Positions 1-10,739 of a DNA stretch of 64,000 nt are shown one piece after another (within the stretch, counting starts at the first letter, position 1; each line of letters opens with the position of its first letter). Origin of the DNA: Glutinoglossum americanum. Taxonomy: Eukaryota > Ascomycota > Geoglossomycetes > Geoglossales > Geoglossaceae. A program made the position numbers and the translations under genes. Below the pieces are notes generated by a model, which did no database searches, was not told where the DNA came from, and saw only the letters and a program-made list of their open reading frames with translations. The DNA lies in contig JAGHQL010000138.1 of NCBI GenBank assembly GCA_020080175.1, positions 1-64,000 on the forward strand. The letters run 5' to 3'.

Positions 1-264
1 GTGCGGTTCCTTCGCCACCGGCCGTGCTCCTATGTGGAGTCCCTATGATGCCCATGCGGTTCCTTTGCCGGCTGTGCTCCCATGTGAAGTTCCTATGATG
101 ATGTCATTGGTAGGGCCTTGCGGGCCCCCCTCGTATGTCACCGATTTGGTGTATTACGTATAGGGTGGACCCTCTCTATACTCCGCCGGCCTTCCTCAGG
201 GCTAGCCCTCCTTCTCAGCTTGTTTGGTGGCCCACTGGGCCCTTACCCGGTGGCCACCGTAATA
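1..264 (-). repeat. Partial LTR copy (fossil) cut by the window edge
   Basis: The last 264 bases of a repeat that also occurs at 471-1184. The two copies align along the GTGCGG..CCGGCCGTGCT..GTTCCTATGATG motifs and the shared block ending GGCCCACTGGGCCCTTACC. The right border, where similarity to the second copy stops and pogo transposase coding sequence begins, is at about 264. On the minus strand this border is the start of an LTR. The element is a long-dead member of an unclassified LTR retrotransposon family. Only one end is in the window, so whether it is a solo LTR or part of a longer element cannot be told. Confidence 0.6.
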
Positions 265-470
265 GACAGATGTGCACTTTGATGAAAATATCAAGTTTAA
301 GTTCATAATTCCATTTAAAAACTCCAAAACATGTAACATCGAGTGACCGAGTTAGGTGTGATGAATGAGGAGGAAGACAAACAGCCACAATATTGTGAGT
401 CTTGCAGTATTCATCAAACTTGATGAATATATGACTTTTATGCTTATCCAGTATCAACATCCAGTATCCA

Positions 471-1184
471 TATGACAGCTACTTATATAAGCTGGGCTGC
501 GAAGGTTGGGTGCCACGGGCATCGAGGCCGAGCTAGCCTTAAAGGGCTAGTCATGACGGAGCAAGGGAGGCTGGCCATGTGGTATGATAGGAGGGTAGGC
601 CTAATAGTCCTTAATAGTCTATCTAATATAATTATGATATTGACCGATGAGGTTTCCTTCCAGACCTTCCTCAGCCTTCTATATATACTAATGACTCTGA
701 GGGGCCCACGGGTAGAGACCTGCCCAGTTCCCTCTATGGATGCATATGGACCCCTTGCCTCCGGCCATACTTTCATTGAGAAGTCCTTATAATGCCTATA
801 TAGTTCCCTCACTACTGGCCATGCCTTCCGCCGCTGCCCGTACTCCTATATGGAGTTCCTATGATGCCCGTGCGATTTTTTCGCTACCGGCCGTGCTTCT
901 ATGTAGAGTTCCTATAATGTCATGCGGTTCCTTCACCGCTGGCCGTGCTTTTATGTAAAGTTCCTATGATACTCATGTAGTTCCTTTGCCGGCCGTGCTC
1001 TCATGTGGAGTTCCTATAATGACATCATTAGTAGAGCCTTGCGGGCCCCCCTTGTATGTCACCGACTTAATGTATTACATATAAGATGGATCTCCCTATG
1101 CTCTGCTAGCTTTCCTTAAGGCTAGCCCTCCTTCTCAGCTTGTTTGGTGGCCCACTGGGCCCTTACCTGATAGCCACTATAACA
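471..1184 (-). mobile_element. Solo LTR (fossil) inserted in the pogo transposase
   Basis: A 714-bp insertion flanked by a perfect 5-bp direct repeat ATCCA (466-470 and 1185-1189), the target duplication expected of an LTR element. On the minus strand it opens TGTTATAG, close to the TG start usual for LTRs. Removing it restores the order of transposase motifs around it. It shows no internal coding region, so it is best read as a solo LTR left by recombination. The second copy at 1-264 has the same orientation. Differences between the copies are dominated by C:G to T:A transitions, as expected of repeat-induced point mutation. It is old and decayed; the retrotransposon family cannot be named. 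Confidence 0.7.
745..1030. repeat. Internal tandem repeat of about 50 bp within the LTR
   Basis: Degenerate units begin CCGGCC(G/A)TGCT..., continue TATGTGGAGTTCCTATGATG and end before the next CYGGCC. Four to five units are visible here, and at least two more lie at 15-110 in the edge copy. The array is part of the LTR and not an independent satellite. Confidence 0.6.
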
Positions 1185-1992
1185 ATCCACCTTTCTTTAA
1201 AGAACAAGTATATTTATTGAAATATTGAATCCAATCCAAGCCTGTCATATTATTCATCCATCCATTTTCAGTTGGTTTAACTACTCAGTTGTGTGATAAG
1301 TCACCTTCAGTATACCAATTGGTAAGGTGAACCATACCCTTAACCACCAAAAATAGAGGAATATTATAGCCCTTTGTATTAACACAAGCAATAGCAGTAG
1401 CCTATTCTTGATTGTCAGACTATATTCTCTTTCTTTTCACCTTTCGATTAGCCTTTGTAATGATCATACTACTAGAAATTACTCCAATCATGAATCTAGT
1501 CTCATCAAAGTTCCAGATGTCACTATCTTGAATACTATATTTAGTCTTTGCATTTGCAACATGCTGGAACTAAACTTCAAGAAGCTTGAGATCTTCGCAT
1601 TAGGCCCTTTGATAGTCATAGGAACGTGAAAAACACATCTTTAGTTCTAGGGTGTGCTTTACAAGTCGATACACCTAGAGCTTACCAATCGGAGGTCCAT
1701 GACATGATACAAGAATTGTGTTGGCCATATCTTTTATATCTTTCAGTCAGGGAGAAAATCCTCGATCATCTAGGTCAACTATATACTGAATAAGAACCTC
1801 CTCCTCTAATTTATCTAAAAGTTGAATATTCGGTCTGGTTTCTACCTTTGATTGTCTGCTATTTATTCTAGAGTAGAGGGTAGTATTGGATACATCATAA
1901 ATTTGTGCAGCTTTATGAACAGTTAATTTCTGGTTACATTGGAGAACCTCGATAGCTAGGACTATTCTAGCTTCTTTCGATTGACTTGACAT

Positions 1993-4139
1993 ATTGTAGT
2001 TGTAGAAAAAATACGTGTTAAAGTAGAAAGATAATACGGTTGCAAAAAGTTCACCGCTCGATGATATTCACTGCTTACTGATAAGCGACATTATGGTTAT
2101 CAAATTAAAGAGTTAATACAAGTACATATTACTCATACCAGCAAGCTTAAGTTTCTTTATGTATTCTGTGAAGCTTTTGTAGTTTCTATAATAGAAAAAA
2201 ATATTCAAAGTGACTTTACAGGAGCTGGACTTATATCACATAATCTATAATAGATTCTTTCAAATCTGAATATATGGTTATAAACACTGATACTAATACC
2301 GACTTGTCAGGTTCTAGGGGGGTGCTGCAGGCACTCGAGGCTCGAGGGGGTCATTCAGGAGGTTATTTGTGGACCTACAAATAGGTTCTCAAGCTCAAAT
2401 AGGTGTCACAGCTCGGCAGGAAGTCTGGCGGGATGTTAGAGGCCGATAGGTTGAGTAGAAGAATAGATATGGGCTACTGGGTGGCTTCTATTAAATGAAC
2501 TATATACAAGAATTGTGTTGACCAATAGAGGTTGAAGAATCAACTCTGTCGGTCAGAAAAGAAGCTCAAGAGCTTAGCTTAAGTACAGACCCTATGCTGA
2601 TCTAAGCTTACAAGCTCTGTCTTTTGTAATCCTATGTATTATGACATGACTAAAGTTTCATCAGTTCTGTAGATATTAAAGATACTACATAATCTATTAA
2701 GAGTTGATTCATAATCAAACTTTATTAAGTAACAGATTTCCAACTATCAAAATAGTTTACCAACACTAATATTTAATACTATGAATCAGTTTGTAAAGGG
2801 TATAAAGACTATAATATATTGTGTAGCTTTATTGGAAATGGAAGTCTCTAATCTCCATAAAGTAAACAAAGCTTTAAGTAAATAACGAAGGGCTAAAAAA
2901 ATATTAATACAATATAAATAATCTCTTTTTGTATAGGATACACAAAATCTACTTAGTTAATAGACTGTAACAGAGCAAATAATACAGGAAGTATAGCAAA
3001 GGTTAGGAAAAACATAGTGTTGCTGAATATGTAAAAAGTCAAGTCATAATATACAAACTTGTCAAGAAGCTTAAAAAACTGATTATGAAGTTTAGAAATT
3101 ATCTATTTCACCTATTCTTAATATAAATTAATTAACTTTTAATATGGTTATATTGCAATTGAGAATCTTTATCATTGTTTAGTAAAAAGTAAATTATTTA
3201 GTTATATAGACTATTTGTTTGTAAAGTATGTTAGCTAGAACATTAATTTATAATATTTTTGCTATTTTTTTTAGAAAATATTTATTTAATTTATTTTAAT
3301 ATATTAAAATATAAACCTTTTATCAATTTTATTATTTTATTAACTTTAACCTACTGTACAATATATAATAATTTAAAAAAATCTTAATAAATTATTTAAA
3401 CTTTTTTTAGATTAAATATATTAATTAAAAAATTTTTGAAAATTTTTATATTAGATTTGAATTAATTAAAATATTTTTATATATAATTTAAATTATAATT
3501 TAAAGTAAAGAAAATTAAAGAAATATTATTAGTAAGATTTATTATAAAGTATTAGAATAGATTTACTTAAAAATATTTAGAATAAATAATAGGAATTGAA
3601 AATTTAAAGTATGAATATTTATTAATAAAGAATAAGTTCTGACATATTACTTAAAAATCAAATAATGATTTTTACAAGTATGTAAAAATTATAAAAATTT
3701 CTCATCATCCTCCTCTCTGCCTTCGCCTTTGACTCCATCCTAATTCACTCTGTCCCTCTCATTGACCATGTCACTGCAGTTGTCACTATTCCCTTTTTAA
3801 CTGGCGTACCATCTGAAAACAGTACATGAACGATGGGCCCAGAAATGCGATTCTGTGGGTAAGATGAACCATTCGGCGATGGGGGAGAGGAAGAGGTAGA
3901 GATCGTCGACACCACCAGATTAGATAAGCGATGCAGATGAAGAAGCTTGGAAACAGAAAGAGAGACAAATTGAAGAGAGAGGAGAATTAGGGATGGGATG
4001 TGGGAGGAGGAGTGACAAGTACCATCTTATCTCCAAGACCTTTAATCAGTTACTAGTGGTCGAGCAAATAACAAGAAAATAGATACCGTCGATTCCCTAG
4101 CATTAAGGAGCTTAATGAGAATTTCAATGCCATTAAATG
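1993..4139. other. Gene-free, increasingly AT-rich DNA
   Basis: No coding region is supported. 2300-2640 has a more balanced composition and may be a further decayed repeat. From about 3100 to 3700 the sequence is almost entirely A and T with long TTTAAT/AATTTA runs, typical of a heavily mutated repeat (RIP) or AT isochore block. 3700-4060 returns to ordinary composition without a recognisable gene. Confidence 0.6.
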
Positions 4140-4141
4140 TA

Positions 4142-4223
4142 CAAGGTTCCCGGGGTTAGTGACCATACGGTCCACGGTGGGATTTCACGTTGGGATGTCC
4201 GGTCACTAACTCCAGGACCCTTG
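4142..4223. mobile_element. 82-bp hairpin MITE with TA target duplication
   Basis: The left end CAAGGTTCCCGGGGTTAGTG and the reverse complement of the right end (CAAGGGTCCTGGAGTTAGTG) match over more than 20 bases with a few mismatches, extending into TGACC. TA dinucleotides flank it at 4140-4141 and 4224-4225. A short palindromic element with TA duplication is what Tc1/mariner or pogo-mobilised MITEs look like. It codes for nothing. Whether the pogo relic at 265-1992 belongs to the mobilising family cannot be shown, since that element's ends are not seen. Confidence 0.65.
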
Positions 4224-4225
4224 TA

Positions 4226-5029
4226 CTCTCCTTTGAATAAATAATCATTATTTAGAAGTTCTTTGAACCTTCAACCTTACCTGACACGCTGCCCCTCCCC
4301 TCACCACCGCCGTCAGTGGGGAAGAGAGCACCCAAGGAGTCGTCAATAGCAGCAGCTAAAGTAGTCGAGGCTTTTCGGTACCACCAAAACCGCCGCTTGG
4401 GTTTGGGTTAGTCAGACTTCTAGCTTGAATAGCAGGAGCATCAGATGCTTCTAGGTTACCTAGAGTAAGGCTATTTGTTAAGAGGCTACACGCAGTAAGT
4501 TACAGCAAGAGTTCCAGAAGGGGTCGACTAGTAGGTATTTCAGCTAACCTCTATTAGGTACGACTACAACCCAAAGGCCAGGCTGTGGGAAGCTCGTATG
4601 CCGGCTCTAACCTATTCCAACCTACGACCTATTCACCGCCAAGATCGCCAGAGAGATCAAATGCCACATCTACACCCCTCTCTCCGCCTCCTCACCCCTA
4701 AACGCTCTCAAAAACAGGTCTACTACTAACACCACCGCTCACGACGATACCAACCATAAACCACCCCAGCGCATCATCCCCTCGCCCTAACGACCCATCC
4801 CTCGGAATCTCGATCGAGACGTCTTCCCTACAAGCAGCCAAGAGGATCGAGACGTCGGCGGGCAAATACATTACGATGTCGAATGGGAGTGTTAAGATGG
4901 TCATCGGGTTTGGTGCGAATTATCACCAGAACGGTGATAGTCCGCAGGTCGGTACTACATTCACACGATGGCTGGCGTAGTACGTAGGCAATGCTAGTCA
5001 AGAGGATCCTTCCTTCGCACAAATATATT
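4226..5029 (+). pseudogene. Unclassified gene scraps upstream of the MULE relic
   Basis: A short frame at 4623-4673 reads YDLFTAKIAREIKCHIY and resembles a scrap at 6830-6880. Further on, near 4805-4975, a frame reads SIETSSLQAAKRIETSAGKY then ITMSNGSVKMVIGFGANYH before ending. This looks like protein-coding sequence by composition, but the family is not recognised and no complete gene can be built. It could be a decayed host gene family member or a piece carried by a transposon. Confidence 0.3.
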
Positions 5030-6201
5030 CTTAATTACGAGGTAAACAAAACCTGGCCCGACCTCCACCGCATCACACTGCTGGCTTGGGAGGCGGTTGA
5101 GTCAGAATCGGAACTCTTGGGAGTGGTTCCTCTACCATATTCGGACAATCGTCCCAGAGATCTCGACAGAGAAAAGCACTCTTGTCTCAGATAGAGACAA
5201 GAGGTTACTAGAGGCGAAGGAGGTACTTGGACCAAGAGTGGTAACGACACACTGCTGTCACCACCTCAAGGAGAATTTCGCGGAGAACTTCGACTTGGGA
5301 TTGGCTCCTCTTTTCTGGAAGGCTGCTCGAGCGAGGGCTGTAGCAGCTTTTCAGGCTGCCCTTTTTGAGATTGGAGAGGTTAAGCCTACTACAGCAGCTT
5401 ACCTTCGCGGCGGCTACCCTGAAAAATGGGCAGAAGCTTACTTTCATGGCCGCCGGTATGACCGTGATATCAGCAACATTGTGAAAAGTCTAAATAAGAC
5501 TCTTTGCCTCGACAGAGAGCTATTAATTATGAAGTTTCTTGGTACTATATGGCATCGAGTGATGGAGGCGCGTGGGGAGAGGCTGCTGGAGGCGAGGAAG
5601 TTGCTAGCCTCTGGAGCTCAATATACCCTCTTTGTCGCCAGTCAGGTCATGGAAGGGAGGCCGTGAGTACACAGCAACATGATAAGTCTTCTTTTTTGTC
5701 TTATATTAACTACTAACTATTTATTGGTACAGGTTTCTTCCAACACGGCAGGGAGGGCTACTGCAGGTCAATGGCCCTATCTACCTCTTTGACCTGACGG
5801 CGGGTACGTGCTCCTGTCGCCGGTATCAAGCAAATGACATCCCATGTAGGCATATTATGGCTTTGATCTTCAGTCTGGGGCTAACCCTGGAGCCCTTCCT
5901 CCCCCCCTTTCTCTTTACTACGGCCTGGGAGACAATGTTCGCTGTTGCCCTCCCTCCTGTTAACATCTCAGGCCTTGTGCCCATCGAAGGTTCCCCATGT
6001 GAGCCACCAGTGACTCGCCCACCTCGTGGGAGGCCGAAGAAGGCCCGTTTCCGGAGGAGGAAAACTCGCGCGCCAAGGGGGTTGAGGTGGAAGGGGATGA
6101 GAGCTGCCATTGTGTCAAAAAGCACACACCACAGCTCCCGCTGTGGGACCTGTAGTGAGACCGGCTACAGCGAGCGAACTTGCCGGCACCCGCACATATG
6201 A
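5030..6201 (+). pseudogene. Mutator-like (MULE) transposase relic with SWIM zinc finger
   Basis: The catalytic C-terminal half of a MULE transposase. LLAWEAVESE near 5080 is followed in another frame by NSWEWFLYHIR, TLVSDRDKRLLEAKEVLGP and CCHHLKENF, the usual MULE order around the second catalytic Asp. After exon-like sequence to 5662, a clean intron (5663-5732, GTGAGT..TACAG) joins to a frame with the SWIM finger CSCRRYQANDIPCRH (CxC-x(n)-CxH) and a basic linker. A C-terminal zinc-knuckle-like CGTCSETGYSERTC follows, with the stop at 6201. The N-terminal DNA-binding part and first catalytic Asp are missing, and a frame change near 5100 separates the first motif. It is inactive but relatively young, since the 3' part is open for 189 and about 155 codons. 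Terminal inverted repeats were not located. Confidence 0.75.
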
Positions 6202-6544
6202 ATGGGTCAGGGTGAGTAGGTCTGCTTAGGTTCTAGCTGCACGGGAATTGCGCGGGATAACTACAATACAATCATTGTCCTCAAGCTCTACAAGTCCTGT
6301 ATAGTTCTCGGGAAGCTTCCCATTCACGATACAGTGGCATGTTATTTTTGTTCAGATTTAGAAAGCTGTTGCAAGTTTAAATGACATATTTTTCGACATT
6401 GTTTTATCTATTAAAGGTGTCAAAAACATAGCTATAGAATCGATTTGAGAATGCTTATTGCATGAGTAGTATTTACAAAGTAGACAGGGTGAAATTAGGT
6501 GGATTCACATCCACTCTGCAAGGAGCAGTAAGTTGGCGCGATTC
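6202..6544. other. Non-coding gap between two transposase relics
   Basis: No reading frame, repeat or RNA gene that I can support. It is probably the 3' flank of the MULE relic. Confidence 0.4.
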
Positions 6545-6800
6545 CGTGTGACTCGCGAATTTGTATGCCCGCCATCGGTTTATTGACAGCTTGACAAGGA
6601 TCTCGCATTTCACCATAAGCTCCTCAAATTTTTATTAGGCATAGCATCCCAAGCTTCCTGCACAGCAGTTTTAAGCCGCGTATAGGAGAGTTTTTGCACC
6701 CCGCGACGGTTTCGGATGCGATCCTTCATCCAATTCCAAGGTGTTTCGACAAGGTTGAGATCTGGAGAATGAGGAGGCTAGAAATAAATGCTTTCGTACT
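6545..6800 (-). pseudogene. Tc1/mariner DDE transposase C-terminal relic
   Basis: Reverse-strand translation from about 6795 gives PPHSPDLNLVETPWNWMKDR, then RRGVQKLSYTRLKTAVQEAW and DAMPNKNLRSL, and ends with a degenerate TDGGHTN. This is the last catalytic block (PxSPDLNPIE..W..K) and tail of the DDE_3 family. The upstream two thirds of the transposase and both termini are absent, and stops interrupt the tail. It is a small dead fragment. Confidence 0.75.
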
Positions 6801-7011
6801 TCCTGTTAACATCATCCCGTTCACCACCTCATGACCTATTTACCGCCGAGGTAGTCCAAGAGATCAAAAGCCGCATCGACCAATTACACATTTCTACCCG
6901 ATTACGATATCCTTGCCAGCTATGCTCTTGGGGAGAGAGCGGCCTCTCTATCTATTGACATCTAGGAAAGCTTCTAGTTATCCCGTTGTGATCTAGTCAG
7001 GGGAGTAAACT
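6801..7011 (+). other. Gene scrap similar to 4623-4673, then BOR1-side flank
   Basis: 6830-6880 reads HDLFTAEVVQEIKSRID and matches the scrap at 4623-4673 in about four of five bases. Both lie in the same orientation, one either side of the MULE and Tc1 relics. No complete gene is visible. Confidence 0.35.
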
Positions 7012-9050
7012 CTAGACTATATTCCCTTCGAAGATGCCTCCACCGGCCTTCCGACAATCAGCGACCGCGACTCCCTCAGCCGCCTTCTCGGGAATCGTCT
7101 CTCTAGCCCCCCCATCTTCCTCGTCCTCAGGCGTCCCTTCCCTGCAAGCCCATTGATCCACGTACCGAAGCGTTTCTCTGTTCCATAATTTCTTCATGAT
7201 CACTAGCCTAACCGGGACCAGTGCGATAATGATGACCGGAAATACGGGGGCGGCTTTGGTGAGCGTTACGATGAATATCAAAATTGTGCTGACGATCTGG
7301 AGGATGGTGTAGGCGTGAATGCCCCAGCAGCTGCGAACACTCTCAGGTAAGGGTGGCAACTCCGAGGGTGGTGTGAGGATATAGAAGAACCGGTAGAGAA
7401 TTGGGCTGTGTTGGTAATATTTATTAATATGACTCTAGATATATATCTAAGGCGGTGCTTACTTGACGCTTAAGCTCTGTTGGCCCATAAAGAGAAAGAG
7501 CCCAGCCAACACGCTCGTGGGCGTTAACCCTAGAACGTGCATAAGCGGGGGGCTGACGAAGAGTAGGATTCCTCCCGCGTGAAGAAAGGCGCTCCAGCGT
7601 TGCTCGTGCACCCTCCTAACCTCCTTGATTTCCATCTGTTCGGCGCCGTCATTACCCACGACAGTTACCTCCTCTTTCACTACATGCATCAAGCTCTCGG
7701 AGTGTAAAGGCGCTTGAGGCAGCAACCCATTAGCGGGAGGTATCCCTAACATGCCACAAATTGCTGTTGTAGTTCCCAGGAGTACGATATCCCATGCGTA
7801 GCCCCTAGGCTTTTGTATTCCGTAACGGTCTATGGTACAGTTTATACTGCTAACTTCATGGTCGAAAAAAAATAGTACTGTGATGATAAATCCAGGGAGA
7901 ATTGCACCGAATATCCAACCCACCGGGAGCTTCCAGAATGGGACATAGAATGCACTGCGATCAGGGCTGGTGGGCCGGAAGGAAGAGCTGACGGCGAGCG
8001 TCTCTCTGTCGAGAGTGGCAAGCTCTCCGATATGGGGCATACCAATGAATACAATGATGCTGATAGCTGCAGCATACTCTGAGAGTCCCATTCTAACATA
8101 TCGATGGAAAAGTGGTCTCCAGCTTTCAGCTGTTGACAGCCCCAAGGCAAATAGAAAGGTCCCCACAGCGCCGATAATTGCATAAAGGAAGGCCGCAAAG
8201 GGAAGACTAGTATGTACTCGTTGAAGCTCCTGGATAGCTTTGTGAAAGTAAATGATGCTATTTAGAAGAGAAAATATTTCAGTGGAGAAAGTCGTGACGT
8301 AACGCATCGTCCAATTGTGAGCATTAAAAATAGCAAGGATATAGTGCATCCAGCCTGCATGTATGCAAGCCCAGGCAATAAAAGGCAAAAATGGAATCTG
8401 TTCGTGGAGAATCCAGTCAGCTCAATGTATTGGATGGTATGGTAGAGAGGCGCAAAAACGCTCACGTGGAATGATGACTGGCAGAGTGTATAAGTATTCT
8501 CTGCAAGTACTGAAAATGGCCCAGTGACGCCGAGGATTGTCAATGGCTGATATGAAAACCTATACCGCAGATCTTTTAGCACCTTCTGACGTTAAAGAAG
8601 TGCCAAATATGGACCAATAAATCAATACCATAGGTAAAAAGACAACACTCACAAGGAGAAAATAATCCCGCAAAGCCCAGTACTGAAAACCACCTCGATC
8701 GTCCCCCAATTTTTTCCCGTGAGATCGTACAGATCACTAGCGAACGTGATCCCTGGGAGAAGGTTGGTAAAGAAGACATATACCGCACTGGCGAAGATAA
8801 GTTGGTTGAAGACCTGCCAGTCAGACTTATACCGCCCGGCGAGGTTACGGATGTCCTGGCGGAGAAGGCGGAATGGTCTCAGAGGACCAGCATGGCTGAA
8901 GCTTGACCGAGCAAACGGTAGCCATGATCTCCGAGGTAGTTCCTTTGGTGGGGGGGTGGATGGAGAGGCCTCCTGTTGTTTCTGCTGTCGTGGAGATTTC
9001 TCCGCCATCCGTGCCATTTCAGAGCTTATTGGGGGAGCAGAGTCGGACAT
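7012..9050 (-). CDS. BOR1-like HCO3-/borate anion transporter
   Basis: Anion exchanger family membrane protein, 606 residues. Exons 9050-8653, 8559-8466, 8397-7463 and 7405-7012 (introns 93, 68 and 57 bp, all GT-AG). The N-terminus (about 100 residues) is hydrophilic and basic. The membrane domain starts near FNQLIFASAVYVFFTNLLPG and contains the family signature QPLTILGVTGPFSVLAENTY. It continues through IAWACIHAGWMHY, the long exon 3 with about eight further hydrophobic segments, and GIPPANGLLPQAPLHSES, also characteristic. The C-terminal tail is acidic, then Gly-rich. The fungal relative (yeast Bor1) exports borate across the plasma membrane; the substrate here is inferred. The gene is divergent from MTG1 and borders transposon relics on its 3' side. 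Start ATG at 9050 is the first in frame. Confidence 0.88.
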
Positions 9051-9523
9051 CTAGTCAAAGATCGAAGTTTAAAGAGTTCGAATTCCCGAATAAGATGTTT
9101 TGAATCACTCACTTTGCCATATAAATACAATATGACGGTTCTTCAATGCGCCACAGAAGTTTTGTCTTACCTTGGTTTTGTGCGTCATAAAGTTGTGGCG
9201 ACAAAACCGCTGGTCGTCCCGGTGTTGATCCGTCCCAGCAGGAAGCCAATTATTCCATTGGTGGATCGAGAGTCTTGAAGGCAGGGGATGCACCCGTTTC
9301 CGTGCGCTCGGTGGTCGATTTGGCCAATGAGAGCCGAATACAGACGGACATGCCCGCTTGGGGTAAACTGGTTCGCTTCGCTCCACATTTAAGAACTTCT
9401 CGATGGGTGCACGCAGTCGTACATGTAGCGCTAATCGACCAAAGTCCCAATAGACATATCTCTATGAGATTCTTCGCCGCCAATGAGTCCAGACTCCGGC
9501 TTCCGATAGAACCAACTTTCTAG
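9051..9523. promoter_or_regulatory. Divergent intergenic promoter, BOR1-like / MTG1
   Basis: 473 bp between two divergent start codons. No coding potential is supported. Both promoters must lie here. I see no clear TATA box at a useful position for either gene. Confidence 0.5.
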
Positions 9524-10629
9524 ATGGCCTCGTCGTTTATTCCGAGGGCCGTCTTTCCCTATCTCGATTCCCTCCCACGGTCCTACTTTCTAGGTCATCA
9601 TGCGTCTGGTCTCTCGAAAATGAAGACCATGCTCTCGAGCATCGATCTCGTAATCGAATGTCGAGATTACCGCGTCCCGCTCTCGTCGCAGAACCCACTC
9701 TTTGAGGCAAGCCTCTCGGGGCGGCAGAGACTGATTGTGTACACGAAGAGGGACCTGGGGAGCATGTGTGGAGAGGAGGACAGGCAGGTAGGTGGGAGCT
9801 CAAGTCTACGTGACTTGTTTCTTCTATACATGTGGCTAATTGAGGGATTGTGTGCGCATAGAGAGAGGAGATCATCCGGCATTGGCACGCTCCCTCCCCA
9901 GTACTCTTCTCTAACCATCGAGATAAGAAAGACATACAACGCATTCTAAATTTCGCAAAATCCCACGCTCTACATAAGAACTCGCTAACGGGAATGCGGA
10001 TGCTGGTCGTCGGTATGCCAAATGTGGGGAAATCATCATTATTGAACGCCCTTCGCAAGGTCGGTGTGGGCAAAGGGAAAGCTGCATACACAGGTGCGCA
10101 ACCTGGCATCACAAGGAAGATCACAACCGGCGTAAAGATAGCGGAGGGCGTAGAAGAGGGCGAGGGAATCTACCTAGTAGACACACCCGGAGTCTTCGTC
10201 CCCTACGTCCCAAACGCCGAATCGATGCTCAAGCTCGCCCTCTGCGGCAGCGTAAAAGACACCATAATCCCCCCAACAACCCTAGTCGACTACCTACTCT
10301 ACCACCTAAACCAGCACTCCCCGCAGCTCTACGCTACCTACAACCCTCCGACGAACGAGGTTTCTGAATTCCTAGAAGCGGTTGCGAGGAAGACGGGGCG
10401 GCTGCAGAAAGGTGGCGTTCCGGATCTAGAGGGTGCGGCGTTGTGGGTTGTGCAGAGGTGGAGAGAGGGGCTGTTGGGGAGGTTTGTGTTGGATGAGGTT
10501 GTGGAGGGGGGGTTGGAGGGAAGGAAGAGGGAGGAGGAGGGGTTTGGGGGGAGTGTTAACCAGGCGAGGAAGATGGAGAAGGAGGGAGAGAAGTTGAGGG
10601 CAAGGGCAAGGCATTTGGGTGGGGGGTGA
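9524..10629 (+). CDS. MTG1: Mitochondrial ribosome-assembly GTPase MTG1
   Basis: Circularly permuted YlqF/RbgA-type GTPase of 343 residues. Exons 9524-9787 and 9862-10629, intron 74 bp. The permuted motif order is visible: G4 as TKRDL near residue 74 comes before G1 GMPNVGKSSLL and G3 DTPG. A Thr-containing T(K)RD replaces the usual NKxD. The N-terminus FIPRAVFPYLDSLPRSYFLG is the family signature before the permuted G domain. MTG1 homologues act on the mitochondrial inner membrane in assembly of the large mitoribosomal subunit. The C-terminal 50 residues are rich in Arg, Glu and Gly. The stop lies 110 bp from the convergent ISY1 stop. Confidence 0.92.
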
Positions 10630-10739
10630 GGGAACTGGAGGGGGAGAGAAGTTTTAGTGGCATATAATATAGAGTAATAGACTTGCTTTTTTGAACAACT
10701 CCGCTGCTATGCACCGAAAGAGAAAAAAAAAACACAAAA

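Larger units (their letters stand above)
265..1992 (-). pseudogene. pogo/Fot1-type DNA transposase relic, split by an LTR insertion
   Basis: Minus-strand pieces at 1992-1190 and 465-265 read as a Tc1/mariner-superfamily pogo transposase. The N-terminus (1992-1747) has the Psq/CENP-B type helix-turn-helix with AAQIYDVSNTTLYSRI. A DDE block follows: DIWNFDETRFMIG near 1520 holds the first Asp, TAIACVNTKGYNIPLFLVVK lies near 1400, and LILDKHKSH (about 450-425) holds the second Asp. PPHSSHLTRSLDVTCFG then gives the third catalytic region. Several stops and frame changes separate the pieces, so it is inactive. A 714-bp LTR sits between GWIQYFNKYT..KKG and MLILD, and a second LTR truncates the C-terminal part at 264. 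Family membership is well supported by the motif order. Terminal inverted repeats were not found. Confidence 0.8.

Noticed and set aside
2300-2640. Second solo LTR starting TGTCAGG
   Set aside because: No matching second copy, no target duplication and no clear right end could be found in the window.
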